Assembly: GCF_004366815.1 (NCBI RefSeq)
Contig: NZ_SORI01000008.1
Location: forward strand, 24,034-88,033
Origin: Aminivibrio pyruvatiphilus
GTDB taxonomy: Bacteria > Synergistota > Synergistia > Synergistales > Aminobacteriaceae
DNA: 64,000 nucleotides
Direction of reading: 5' to 3'
The notes under the pieces were generated by a model. The model was not told the DNA's origin. It ran no database searches and saw only the letters and a program-made list of their open reading frames with translations. This document shows, piece after piece, positions 29,425 to 38,088 of the stretch (position 1 is its first letter; each line of letters starts with the position of its first letter). Both the position numbers and the translations under genes were made by a program.

Positions 29425-30097
29425 AGTGTGTGTCCAGTATATTTTCCCTATTTCCCGCCGGGGCCGACCGTTTCTTCTTCCCCACTCTCTTTGCCACGAA
29501 CTTTTCCTGCCGTTCCCTCTCGGCAAGAAGATCCTCTATCCGTTTCACCTCTTTCCCCAGGGAGGGAAGGACCACATGCTCAAGCGTATTTATCTTCAGG
29601 GTGGTCCTGGAAAGTTCCCGTTCTATGGCACTGATCTTCGTCTTGAGGTTGATGTACCTCCAGACGCAGTCTTCGCTTTCTCCCAGGGCTTTCAGGAGAT
29701 CCTCCACCGAGAGGGAGGTCACGGCGGGGTCGAAGGGAAGCTTCCATGAAAGACGATCCCTGTCCTCCGGCGAAGGGGAAAAAGAGGAATACCGGCATCC
29801 CATGACGGATTTCTTTTCCACCCGGACCGGAAGGGGATCGTTTCCGGCGGAAAGATAGCGGACGGCGCCGTCGCCCTCGAAGAGCCTCACCAGGGAATAC
29901 AGGAAGGTGATCCTCCCCGCGGCGAGAAAAAAGGCTTTTTCTGTCTCCCGGAAGAGCCGCCGCTCCTCGTCCACTGCCCGGACCAGGGCGTCCCGTTTCC
30001 TTTCGAGGAGCCTCTTTCCATGGCTCACGGCAATTATGCGCCGCCGGGTGGACAGAAGGTGCTCCCTCGTGGGGGGACCGGACGACCTGCCGTTCAT
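29405..30097 (-). CDS. ntpD: V-type ATP synthase subunit D (central stalk)
   Basis: 230 aa. The central-shaft coiled coil begins PTREHLLSTRRRIIAVSHGKRLLERKRDALV, the family signature, and closes with a long helix TTLKINTLEHVVLPSLGKEVKRIEDLLAERER. It turns inside the A3B3 head. The start overlaps the subunit B stop (ATGA). Confidence 0.93.
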   Translation of the reverse strand: MNGRSSGPPTREHLLSTRRRIIAVSHGKRLLERKRDALVRAVDEERRLFRETEKAFFLAAGRITFLYSLVRLFEGDGAVRYLSAGNDPLPVRVEKKSVMGCRYSSFSPSPEDRDRLSWKLPFDPAVTSLSVEDLLKALGESEDCVWRYINLKTKISAIERELSRTTLKINTLEHVVLPSLGKEVKRIEDLLAERERQEKFVAKRVGKKKRSAPAGNRENILDTHYENHYS

Positions 30098-31491
30098 GGC
30101 TCCCGGGGAAGGGCCGAATAGCCCAGGTTTTCCGCCACGTAGCTCTCAGGCAGCTTGAAGAGCTCGCTCCTGGGAAGGGTTTCAAGGCATTTCCATGCGG
30201 ATCGCTCAGATTCCGCCAGGGTTCTTCGTGCGCCTCCCTGACCGAGGAATGTTTTTTCGAACGCCGCGGCGAACCCGAGATACTGTTTTTCCACGGCGGT
30301 GAGCCCGTCATCGCCCACGATGAGCCGCATCCGTTCCACTTCCCTGGCCCTGGCATACGAGGCGTAGAGCTGATCCGCGAGGGCCCTGTGCTCCGGGAAG
30401 GTCTTTCCCCTTCCTATTCCCTTGTTCATCAGCCTGCTCAGGCAGGGAAGAACGTCGACGGGAGGGTAGACCCCCCGTTCCTGGATTCTCCTGTCGAGCA
30501 CGATCTGCCCCTCGGTAATGTAGCCCGAGAGGTCCACCACCGGGTGGGTCATGTCATCGTCCGGCATGGTGATGATGGGAATCTGGGTGACGCTTCCCGG
30601 CGCTCCAGCAATGCAGCCCGCCCGCTCGTACAGCTCGGCCAGATCGGAATACATGTAGCCGGGGTAGCCCCTTCTCCCCGGCACTTCCTCCCTGGCGGCC
30701 GCCACTTCCCTCAGGGCGTCGCAGTAGGCCAGCATGTCGGTCATCACCACGAGGACATTGTAGCCCCTCGAAAAGGCGAAGTATTCCGCCGCCGCAAGGG
30801 CGACCCTGGGCGTGAGCAGACGCTCCACCGTCGAGTCGCCGGCGAGGTTCAGAAAGAACACGCCGTTCCGCAGGGCGCCCGACTTCCGGAAGGAATCCAT
30901 AAAAAACTGGGCTTCTCTCCGGGTAATGCCCAGAGCGGCGAAGACCACGAGGAAGGGCTCTTCCGAGCCCGGAATCCTTGCCCCGCTCACGATCTGGACG
31001 GCCAGCTCGTTGGCGGGCAGGCCCGCCCCGGAAAACACGGGCAGTTTCTGCCCCCGGACGAGGGTGTTCATGAGGTCCAGGGCGGATACCCCCGTTTCCA
31101 CGAAAATATCCGGGCTGCTCCTCCGCACCGGGTTGATGGGAGAGCCTCCCACAGCGAGAAATTCATCGGCGAAGCCGGCGGACAGACCGTCCAGGGGGTT
31201 TCCCCTCCCGTCGAATACACGGCCTATCAGTCCGTCTCCGGCGGGAATCCTGAGGACGTCCCGCTCAAGCCACACGGTGACGCTCCCGGGGGCAAGCCCC
31301 ATGGTCCCCTCGAACACCTGGATGACCGAAAGGTCCCCGTCGATCTGGAGGATCCGTCCCGTTCGTCTTTCCGAACCCGACTCCACTGCGACAAGTTCGC
31401 CGCAGGCGGGCCCGGCGATTCCCCTCACGAAAAGAAGGGGACCGCTTATGCCCTCAACCCTCCTGAATCCTTCCCGGTACAGGGCCGTCAT
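30094..31491 (-). CDS. ntpB: V-type ATP synthase subunit B
   Basis: 465 aa, non-catalytic nucleotide-binding subunit of the head. SGAGLPANELAVQIVSGA replaces the P-loop as expected for B. MTDMLAYCDALREVAAAREEVPGRRGYPGYMYSDLAELYERAG is the family core. ATG 31491 overlaps the subunit A stop; upstream in-frame residues belong to subunit A's 3' end. Confidence 0.96.
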   Translation of the reverse strand: MTALYREGFRRVEGISGPLLFVRGIAGPACGELVAVESGSERRTGRILQIDGDLSVIQVFEGTMGLAPGSVTVWLERDVLRIPAGDGLIGRVFDGRGNPLDGLSAGFADEFLAVGGSPINPVRRSSPDIFVETGVSALDLMNTLVRGQKLPVFSGAGLPANELAVQIVSGARIPGSEEPFLVVFAALGITRREAQFFMDSFRKSGALRNGVFFLNLAGDSTVERLLTPRVALAAAEYFAFSRGYNVLVVMTDMLAYCDALREVAAAREEVPGRRGYPGYMYSDLAELYERAGCIAGAPGSVTQIPIITMPDDDMTHPVVDLSGYITEGQIVLDRRIQERGVYPPVDVLPCLSRLMNKGIGRGKTFPEHRALADQLYASYARAREVERMRLIVGDDGLTAVEKQYLGFAAAFEKTFLGQGGARRTLAESERSAWKCLETLPRSELFKLPESYVAENLGYSALPREP

Positions 31492-33248
31492 TGGGGCATC
31501 ACCTCGATTTTTTCGAGCTCCGCCGCCAGGCGGCTCCTCCATTTCTCCCCGCGTGCCGCCATTTCTTCCTTTCCGAGAACCCTCAGCGCCAGGAGTTCCG
31601 ACCGGAGAGGCAGCGCGGCCGCCTGGTCAAAGATGATCCCCCGCGAGAGGGCTGACCGGACGGTCCGGTCGCATTCCCTCAACTGGAGGAGGTAGACCTT
31701 CTGCAGTTCAGGGGCGAAAGAGGCGTCCTCAGGGGCAAAGGCGTTCTGCTGCAAGAACAGCACCCTGGCAAGTTCAGCCATGAAGAGGGTCCACTTGTCC
31801 TCCTCGGAGAGACCGTCCCTGCCCACCAGCTGGACAAGGTCGAGAAGGGACTGTTCTTTTTCCAGCAGGTCCCTGAGGTACTCCCTGAGGGTGAACCATT
31901 CCTCCCCGAGGTTCTCCCGGAACCACGGGGCGAGCATTCCCTCGTAGAGGGTATAGCTCTGGCGCCAGTTGATGGCGGGAAAATGGCGCTGCTGGGCCAG
32001 CCCTTTGTCCAGTGCCCAGAATGCGCCGGACATGCGGAGGCTCGCCTGGGTCACCGGTTCCGAGAAATCTCCCCCGGCGGGGGAAACGGCGTTCACCACC
32101 GTGATGGAACCCTTTCTTGACGGCGATCCCAGGGCTTCCGCCCTCCCCGCCCGTTCGTAATACTGGGCGAGCCTCGAGCCGAGATAGGCGGGATATCCCT
32201 CTTCCCCGGGCATCTCCTCGAGGCGGCCGCCGATCTCCCTGAGGGCCTCCGCCCAGCGGGACGTGGAATCGGCCATGATGGCCACGTTATAGCCCATGTC
32301 ACGGAAATACTCTCCCATGGTCATTCCGAGGTAGATGCTCGCCTCCCTGGCAGCCACGGGCATATTGGAAGTGTTGGCCACGAGGATCGTCCGGTCCATG
32401 AGAGGGCCGCCGGTCACGGGATCCACAAGTCCCGGGAATTCCTCCAGGACCTCGGTCATCTCGTTTCCCCGCTCGCCGCACCCGATATAGATGATGATGT
32501 CGGCGGAACTCCACTTCGCCAGGGACTGCTGCGTTACCGTCTTGCCCGTGCCGAACCCTCCGGGCAGAACCGCCGCACCGCCCAGGGGCACGGGGAAGAG
32601 GGTGTCGAGAATCCTCTGCCCGGTCAGCAGGGGAATTTCAAAGGGAAGGCGCCGCTTCACCGGCCGGGGCACCCTGACCCGCCATTTCTGAATCATGGTG
32701 TACTCCCGCCCGTCCTCGAGCCGCGCAAGCGGTTCGTCCGGAGCGTACCCGCCCGCCGGGGCGATCCAGGCGGCCCTGCCCGGCGGCTGGTCGGAGGGAA
32801 CCATCACGGAATGGAGAAAGGTCGGATTTTCCCGGGCTGTGCCCAGAAGATCCCCTGCCGAGAGGGTGTCGCCCGGGGCAGCCGCAGGTTCAAAGGCATA
32901 TTTGCCGGCCGTGTTCCGCCGGCCGGGATTCGCGCCCCTGGGAAGAAAGATGCCTGCCTCTCCCAGGACGTCAAGGGGACGGCCGATGCCGTCGAAAACG
33001 CCGCCCAGGAGCCCAGGCCCGAGATCCACCGAAAGAAGGTCGTCCTCGAACACCACGGGCGCCCCAGAGGCTATGCCGTCCGTATCCTCGTATACCTGGA
33101 CGCGGACGCAGGACCGTTCAATGCGGATCACTTCCCCGAGAAGCCCCTCCGCCCCGACCCTCGCCACTTCGAACATGGCGGCGGGCCTCTCCGGGATCAC
33201 CGTCACCACGGGCCCCGAAACACCCACCACTCTTCCTCTTTTGTCCAT
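31488..33248 (-). CDS. ntpA: V-type ATP synthase subunit A (catalytic)
   Basis: 586 aa. Catalytic head subunit with the Walker A motif GGFGTGKT at 230-237, preceded by the non-homologous region typical of V/A-type A subunits. IMADSTSRWAEALREI is the ADSTSRW signature. Start ATG 33248 with GAGGTGACG upstream. It pumps H+ or Na+ or makes ATP with the other subunits. Confidence 0.97.
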   Translation of the reverse strand: MDKRGRVVGVSGPVVTVIPERPAAMFEVARVGAEGLLGEVIRIERSCVRVQVYEDTDGIASGAPVVFEDDLLSVDLGPGLLGGVFDGIGRPLDVLGEAGIFLPRGANPGRRNTAGKYAFEPAAAPGDTLSAGDLLGTARENPTFLHSVMVPSDQPPGRAAWIAPAGGYAPDEPLARLEDGREYTMIQKWRVRVPRPVKRRLPFEIPLLTGQRILDTLFPVPLGGAAVLPGGFGTGKTVTQQSLAKWSSADIIIYIGCGERGNEMTEVLEEFPGLVDPVTGGPLMDRTILVANTSNMPVAAREASIYLGMTMGEYFRDMGYNVAIMADSTSRWAEALREIGGRLEEMPGEEGYPAYLGSRLAQYYERAGRAEALGSPSRKGSITVVNAVSPAGGDFSEPVTQASLRMSGAFWALDKGLAQQRHFPAINWRQSYTLYEGMLAPWFRENLGEEWFTLREYLRDLLEKEQSLLDLVQLVGRDGLSEEDKWTLFMAELARVLFLQQNAFAPEDASFAPELQKVYLLQLRECDRTVRSALSRGIIFDQAAALPLRSELLALRVLGKEEMAARGEKWRSRLAAELEKIEVMPQ

Positions 33249-33256
33249 GTGTGCCG

Positions 33257-33523
33257 TCACCTCATCTCCCCGCTTTCGCAGGAAGGAAACTGGATCCAGA
33301 CAGGATCGGCCGATTTTTCCAGCCGCCGTCTGACCGATTCCGGGAGCCCGTCGAACCACTCCTTCTCCACCGCCACGAAAGCGGCCCTCTCCGCAGAAAG
33401 AGCGGCAAAAACAGATGCCGACTCCCCCGGAGACTCACAGGGAAGGGGTACAAGTCCGAGAAGGGACCACAGGTCCGCAAAAACCTGGCTTCCCACGGCA
33501 AATCCCCTTCCCGTTTCAGCCAT
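33257..33523 (-). CDS. ntpF: V-type ATP synthase subunit F (probable)
   Basis: 88 aa from ATG 33523 with GGGAGGG upstream. Position between C and A is that of NtpF. AVGSQVFADLWSLLGL resembles the family's opening (GD.dtv..FrLaGi), but the rest is divergent, so the call leans on gene order. The start overlaps the subunit C stop by 8 bp. Confidence 0.72.
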   Translation of the reverse strand: MAETGRGFAVGSQVFADLWSLLGLVPLPCESPGESASVFAALSAERAAFVAVEKEWFDGLPESVRRRLEKSADPVWIQFPSCESGEMR

Positions 33524-34577
33524 GGTGTCCCTCCCCGGGGAGGAAAAGATGCCGTTCCAGCTCCGCGGCCGGCATGCGCAGCGACAGGCCCACGGCGAGC
33601 AGGGAAAGGTTCTTCCATTCCTGTACCACCTGGGCCGCATACCCGAGGGACACGTCGGCGCCGAGAAGGTTCTTTCTGTAGAGGCTTGTCTGCCACTCGT
33701 AAAAATGCCGCTGGAAGGACCGGAAAAGGTCGGAACGGGTTTTCTCCCCGTGTTTTCCGGGAACAAAGGACCATCCTGAGCCGGAAAAAAGCTTATGGGG
33801 ATCGTCCAGGGTCTCGAGGGCTTCCTGTGAAAAGCCCCAGCCTCCGGGAAGAAAAGCCCGTTCCCCTGCGGTCTCTTCCCCGGGGCGGAGCCAGATGCTG
33901 AAATTCCAGAGATCCGTCAGCCTGCCGAGATATTCCGCCATTCTCCTGCCGTTCTCGTTGTTCTTCCCCCTGATCCGTTCTCTCCACCGGGAGAACCAGC
34001 CGGAATAAAGAGCCCGCTCAGCCCGGAAGAGATCTCCCGTTTCATGGAGCACCCGGTAGGACTCACCCAGGATGCGGGCGAAGTCATGATTTTCCTCGTG
34101 GCAGCGGACAGCCCCGTCAGCCGGAGTGGGGCATTTTTTCCACAGGTCGTCATAAAAGGAAGGATCCGCGAGGGAATACCTGTGCCATGCGGGGGAATTC
34201 CCCGGACGGATTCCTCCCGGTGAAGCCCGGAGAAGAATCCGCCCGTTGTGGAGGTCGCCCAGTGAAAGGATCACTGAAAAAAAAAGGAGGCTTTCTCCCC
34301 GCGCAAGGGATGCGGTTTCCTGCAGAATATCCGCCGCGCCCCCGGCCAGGGCGTTTTCGATCCGGCCGAGGAGCGATCCCCCGCCGGTGGCGAGCTGCTC
34401 TCGGTATCTCTGGCCGTACCGGCTTTCGAGCAGGAAGAGCTCCATGTCCTCAAGGGAGCCGGAAGCAAGCCGGAAGAAGACTTCCCTTCCGAGAAGCCGG
34501 GTCCCCCTCGCCCTGACGACGGCGTTCAGATATTCATAATTGGGAGATTCGCCGGTGAATTTCTGTGAAGGAATCAT
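33516..34577 (-). CDS. ntpC: V-type ATP synthase subunit C (AC39-like)
   Basis: About 353 aa. The YEYLNAVVRARGTRLL opening and repeated helical pattern match the d/AC39 funnel subunit that links the central stalk to the c ring. It is more divergent than A or B. The start at 34577 lies 44 bp inside subunit E and lacks a clear RBS, so the exact N-terminus is uncertain. Confidence 0.8.
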   Translation of the reverse strand: MIPSQKFTGESPNYEYLNAVVRARGTRLLGREVFFRLASGSLEDMELFLLESRYGQRYREQLATGGGSLLGRIENALAGGAADILQETASLARGESLLFFSVILSLGDLHNGRILLRASPGGIRPGNSPAWHRYSLADPSFYDDLWKKCPTPADGAVRCHEENHDFARILGESYRVLHETGDLFRAERALYSGWFSRWRERIRGKNNENGRRMAEYLGRLTDLWNFSIWLRPGEETAGERAFLPGGWGFSQEALETLDDPHKLFSGSGWSFVPGKHGEKTRSDLFRSFQRHFYEWQTSLYRKNLLGADVSLGYAAQVVQEWKNLSLLAVGLSLRMPAAELERHLFLPGEGHHG

Positions 34578-35169
34578 GCATGAGCCGGGACAGCCTGAGG
34601 GAAAAACGGGAGGACATCCTTCCCCACCGCGTGAGGAGGGTATTGTCTAAAATTTCGTTTTCCGTCTCGGCCCGGCAGCCACCCCATCCGTTCAGATTTG
34701 CTTCCCGTATTTCCACTCCCTCGAAAAGGCTTCTGTTTTCTGCCGTTTCCCGGAGCAGTTCAGCGTCACCCTTCTCCACAAGAAGAACGGCAGGCCTGCC
34801 GCAGGCCCCCAGAACCTCTTCGGCGAGCCGGGCAAGAATTCGGCCGTACCCTTCCCTGTCGAAAGAGCGGAACGTTTCGGCCATCTTCCGGAGTTCCTCC
34901 CCGAAGGAAGTGCCCAGGTTCGAAAACTCACCGAGAAAGAAAGCCCCCGCGGAAGCGGAAGCGCTTTTTCGCTTCTCTGCGGCCAGAAAACGGAAGCGTT
35001 CTTCCTGCTCCTTCCGAAGGGCTGACACTTTTTTCTGGACAGAAAGTCTCCTGGCGGCGATGAGATCGGCGATCTCGTCGTCCCGGTTCCTTTCCAGAAG
35101 ACGGACTTTCTCAAGGTGCTCCCTTGCGAGAGCCTCCTTGAAGGACTCGAGGTCCTTCCCGCCGGTCAT
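34534..35169 (-). CDS. ntpE: V-type ATP synthase subunit E (peripheral stalk)
   Basis: 211 aa from ATG 35169. The N-terminal half is a long charged coiled coil (residues about 10-90), followed by a globular domain ending in a conserved basic FSLRLSRLMHDSF-type tail. Upstream in-frame residues overlap subunit K in another frame and are not protein-like. It pairs with the G/H-like coil encoded further upstream. Confidence 0.82.
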   Translation of the reverse strand: MTGGKDLESFKEALAREHLEKVRLLERNRDDEIADLIAARRLSVQKKVSALRKEQEERFRFLAAEKRKSASASAGAFFLGEFSNLGTSFGEELRKMAETFRSFDREGYGRILARLAEEVLGACGRPAVLLVEKGDAELLRETAENRSLFEGVEIREANLNGWGGCRAETENEILDNTLLTRWGRMSSRFSLRLSRLMHDSFTEIHRRISQL

Positions 35170-35173
35170 TGTC

Positions 35174-35392
35174 TCAGGCGAACTGGAGAATGAGCATGAT
35201 GGCCACCACGAAACCGAGGATGACCATGGTCTCCGGAATGGCTTCGAGAATGATGATGGTGCCTCCCGTTTCCGGTTTTTCCGCCACGGTTCCGGCGCCC
35301 GCGCTTCCGATTTTCGCCTGGGCGTAGGCTGTGGCAACGGCGGGGATTCCGACCGCAAGGGCCGCTGCAAGGGCTATGAGTGCTTTTTCCAC
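35174..35392 (-). CDS. ntpK: V-type ATP synthase subunit K (c ring, single hairpin)
   Basis: 72 aa with two TM helices, so it is the 8-kDa, one-hairpin form, not the 16-kDa duplicated NtpK of Enterococcus. The ion carboxylate is E54 in AIPETMV; related subunits usually read PETQAIY here. Q25 in helix 1 and T55 next to E54 are residue types used in Na+ sites of other rotors. GTG 35392 has AGGAG 8 bp upstream. It overlaps the subunit I stop by 19 bp. Confidence 0.88.
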   Translation of the reverse strand: MEKALIALAAALAVGIPAVATAYAQAKIGSAGAGTVAEKPETGGTIIILEAIPETMVILGFVVAIMLILQFA

Positions 35393-37281
35393 GAGGATCC
35401 GCTCCTTCGCTGAAATGGTGTGTATTCTTTCCCGTTACCGGAATAAAACTTGCCGAAGAACTCCACGTAGTGCAGCCTGGCCGAATGGAGGCCCGAACCT
35501 CCTATGGCCAGCACGAAATTCAGGAGGTGAATCATGAGGGCAAGAAAGATGCCGAAGACGGACAGTCCGAAGACATCGAGAAACTTCGAGGCCACGAGGG
35601 CCAGGATGGCGGAGGAAAGGCCGATGGCCGCGATTCTGACGTAGCTGATGATATTGCCGATGCTGCCCAGGGTCTCGATGATGCCGCCGATGCCCCCGCC
35701 CCTGATGAGAAGGGCGAGACCGATGACCAGGAGGGAAAGGGGCACTGTGAAAATCCCTCCGGGCAGTTTCCCCCTCAGGGCTGTAAGCCCCGCCACAAGG
35801 GCAAGAAGTACGGCCAGGTTTCCCGCCTTTTCCATCCAGAGATGACGGTGCCTGTTCCTTATTCCCTGGTATATGCCCAGGAGAAGCCCGAAAAACACGT
35901 GGGCGGCGCCCAGGGCTATGGTAAACACCACCACCGGGAGAACGCTCACCGACCGCTCCAGCCACAGGGGTTCCAGATGGAACAGCCTGTGCCCCGCGTC
36001 GCCGAAGGATTCGCCCCAGGCCGCTCCCCAGACAATGCTCCAGAGGGAAACGGAGAGGAGAATGGAGCCTATGTCCCGGAGCAGGGGGCGGACCGCTTTC
36101 TTCAGCTTCAGGGAAAGAAGAAGAATCAGCACTCCGTATCCCATGTCGCCGATCATGCACCCGGAAAAGAAGGGGAAGAAAATGGCCACGGCGGTCGTGG
36201 GGTCCACCCCGGAATAGGAGGGCGGCCGCAGAAGCTTCAGGAACAGTTCAAAGGGAGCGCAAAGGGGTGAATTTTTCAGGGATGTGGGCACACTGCTCCA
36301 GTCCTTTTCCCCCGGGTGTCTCCACTGGAGGAGCACATCGTCGCCGAACCGCCCTTTCATGGCTGACACCGTGGAATCGAGGGCGTCCTCGGGAAGCCAC
36401 CCGTGGAGGGGGAAGGTGTCCTCGGAGGAACCGAGTCCGGCTTCCACCGCAGCCTGCTCCGTTCTGCCGTCGATGAAAAGGAACAGGGCGGCGAGCCGGG
36501 GCCCCCACTCGCCGGACGTCCGGCGCAGATCACCGGAAAGGGTCTCGATGCGGCCGGAAAGTTCTTCCATTTTTTTCCCGATGACGGGAAGGGAATGCTC
36601 CACGCTCACGCCGGAGCAGAACGGGGGCAGGTGCCAGGGAAGGGCCTTCCAGCGGGAAAGAATCGCCGAGGCCTCCTCTTCCAGTTCCGGGGAAACCCGG
36701 AGAGCCAGCACGCCGAGGGCGTCGTTTCCGGGAACGAAATGGTGCCGCCCCTCCCACGCCTCCCCTCCGGCGGAAAACGCCCCATGAAGAGCGCCGAGAG
36801 CCTGCTGGACCGTATTCTGCGGAATCAGCCACAGCGTCGTTGTTCCCGGGGATCCGGCATCGTCCCGCCGGAAGAATGCGGAAAAACGATCGAGGATATC
36901 CCTCGCCTTTTTCGCCCGGAGAAGGAGATCTTCTGCGGCCGTTCTTTCATCGAGAAGACCGGAGAGGCGTTTTCCGAATTCCTCCAGGCTTCTCTCGATT
37001 TCAGGGGCAAGTTCTTCGGGCGGAAGGGCTGAAAGCAGCTTTTCCGCATCGTCGATGCTCCCTTCGGAAAGAGAGGTCCATCCGTCCCAGCCGAGGGATT
37101 CAATGAGACCCAGCACCTTCCCCCGAAGAAGGCGCAGCATGTTCAGCCGTGCCGACTCTGTCCCGGAACGCCGGCCGGCCTGCTCGAGGTGAAGCACGCC
37201 CAGCCGGTGAAGCTCCTCGATGATCTCCCGGCGCCTTCCTGCAACGCCCCAGAGAGCAAGGCGGATCATTTTCCGTATCAC
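35374..37281 (-). CDS. ntpI: V-type ATP synthase subunit I
   Basis: 635 aa. The N-terminal half (to about 330) is a cytoplasmic coiled-coil arm starting MIRKMIRLALWGVAGRRREIIEELHRLGVLHLE. The C-terminal half has about seven TM helices, beginning DPTTAVAIFFPFFSGCMIGDMGYGVLIL. It forms the stator and ion half-channels. The GTG start overlaps the G/H-like gene stop; ATG 37269 is an alternative. Confidence 0.93.
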   Translation of the reverse strand: MIRKMIRLALWGVAGRRREIIEELHRLGVLHLEQAGRRSGTESARLNMLRLLRGKVLGLIESLGWDGWTSLSEGSIDDAEKLLSALPPEELAPEIERSLEEFGKRLSGLLDERTAAEDLLLRAKKARDILDRFSAFFRRDDAGSPGTTTLWLIPQNTVQQALGALHGAFSAGGEAWEGRHHFVPGNDALGVLALRVSPELEEEASAILSRWKALPWHLPPFCSGVSVEHSLPVIGKKMEELSGRIETLSGDLRRTSGEWGPRLAALFLFIDGRTEQAAVEAGLGSSEDTFPLHGWLPEDALDSTVSAMKGRFGDDVLLQWRHPGEKDWSSVPTSLKNSPLCAPFELFLKLLRPPSYSGVDPTTAVAIFFPFFSGCMIGDMGYGVLILLLSLKLKKAVRPLLRDIGSILLSVSLWSIVWGAAWGESFGDAGHRLFHLEPLWLERSVSVLPVVVFTIALGAAHVFFGLLLGIYQGIRNRHRHLWMEKAGNLAVLLALVAGLTALRGKLPGGIFTVPLSLLVIGLALLIRGGGIGGIIETLGSIGNIISYVRIAAIGLSSAILALVASKFLDVFGLSVFGIFLALMIHLLNFVLAIGGSGLHSARLHYVEFFGKFYSGNGKEYTPFQRRSGSSWKKHS

Positions 37282-37631
37282 GGTTCTTTTTCTCCCAGAA
37301 CCATGGCGAAGAATTCTTCCTGAAGGGCTTTCAGGGCCGGCCCTCCGCCGATCCGCCCCGAAACGTCGTCCCTGATGGATGCGATTTCCCTCTCGAGACC
37401 GGCCGCAAGGAGTTCAAGGTCCTTCTCCCGGGCAGACCATTCCGCCTCCACCTTTCTCAGGGTCTCGGCCTCCATTTCGGAAAGACGAAGGAGCGCCTGG
37501 TCTCTGTCGAGACGGCACTCCCTTCGTTTCTGTTCATATTTTTCTTCCAGTTCGCCGGAAAAGCGGCGAATCTCTTCCTCTACTTCATCAAATTCTCCGG
37601 AAGGGGCGGACATATCCGTATTATTCAGCAC
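37278..37631 (-). CDS. V-type ATP synthase peripheral-stalk coil (G/H-like)
   Basis: 117 aa, almost entirely charged heptad-rich coiled coil (residues about 14-85). It is the first ATPase gene and lies directly before subunit I, where the NtpG/AhaH stalk partner of subunit E is usually encoded. Sequence alone is low-complexity, so the assignment rests on position. Start is GTG 37631 or ATG 37613. Confidence 0.68.
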   Translation of the reverse strand: MLNNTDMSAPSGEFDEVEEEIRRFSGELEEKYEQKRRECRLDRDQALLRLSEMEAETLRKVEAEWSAREKDLELLAAGLEREIASIRDDVSGRIGGGPALKALQEEFFAMVLGEKEP

Positions 37632-38088
37632 CGCGGCTCACGCTTTCTTCCATGAGAAACTCGCAGAACGCCTCGCGGCTGATCATTCCTGCGAGCTTTC
37701 CGCTCTCCACCACGGGAAGCCGCTTTACCGACTTCCGGATCATCAGGTCCGCCACCGCCATGAGGCTTGTCTCGGGCTCCACGAAAATGGGATTCCGGTT
37801 CATGAAATCCCCCACCTTCTTGTTCCCGAAGGACCGGAACCTGGAGAGAAGAAGATCCTCTTCGTCCTCAAGAAAGGAAGAACGGGCTAGCACCTCGAGG
37901 TAGGTGGGAACGGCGGCTTTCAGAACATCGCTTTCCGACAGGAATCCCACAAGGTTCCAGTCCTCGTCGAGGACGGGGATACCCTGCAGGTTGTGGCTGT
38001 AGAGGACGTGAATGGCGTCATGCACCAGGTCGTCCTCCAGAACCGACGTGAGGTCGAAATTCATGATGTCTTTTGCCGCGGTCTTCAT
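37621..38088 (-). CDS. Two-CBS-domain protein
   Basis: 155 aa. Two tandem CBS motifs: DIMNFDLTSVLEDDLVHDAIHVLYSHNLQGIPVLDE and VGDFMNRNPIFVEPETSLMAVADLMIRKSVKRLPVVESG. Such pairs bind adenosine nucleotides and act as regulatory modules. It overlaps the WecA/WecG-like gene upstream (ATGA) and the ATPase G/H-like gene downstream by 11 bp. An energy-sensing role for the ATPase operon is plausible but only inferred. Confidence 0.88.
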   Translation of the reverse strand: MKTAAKDIMNFDLTSVLEDDLVHDAIHVLYSHNLQGIPVLDEDWNLVGFLSESDVLKAAVPTYLEVLARSSFLEDEEDLLLSRFRSFGNKKVGDFMNRNPIFVEPETSLMAVADLMIRKSVKRLPVVESGKLAGMISREAFCEFLMEESVSRGAE

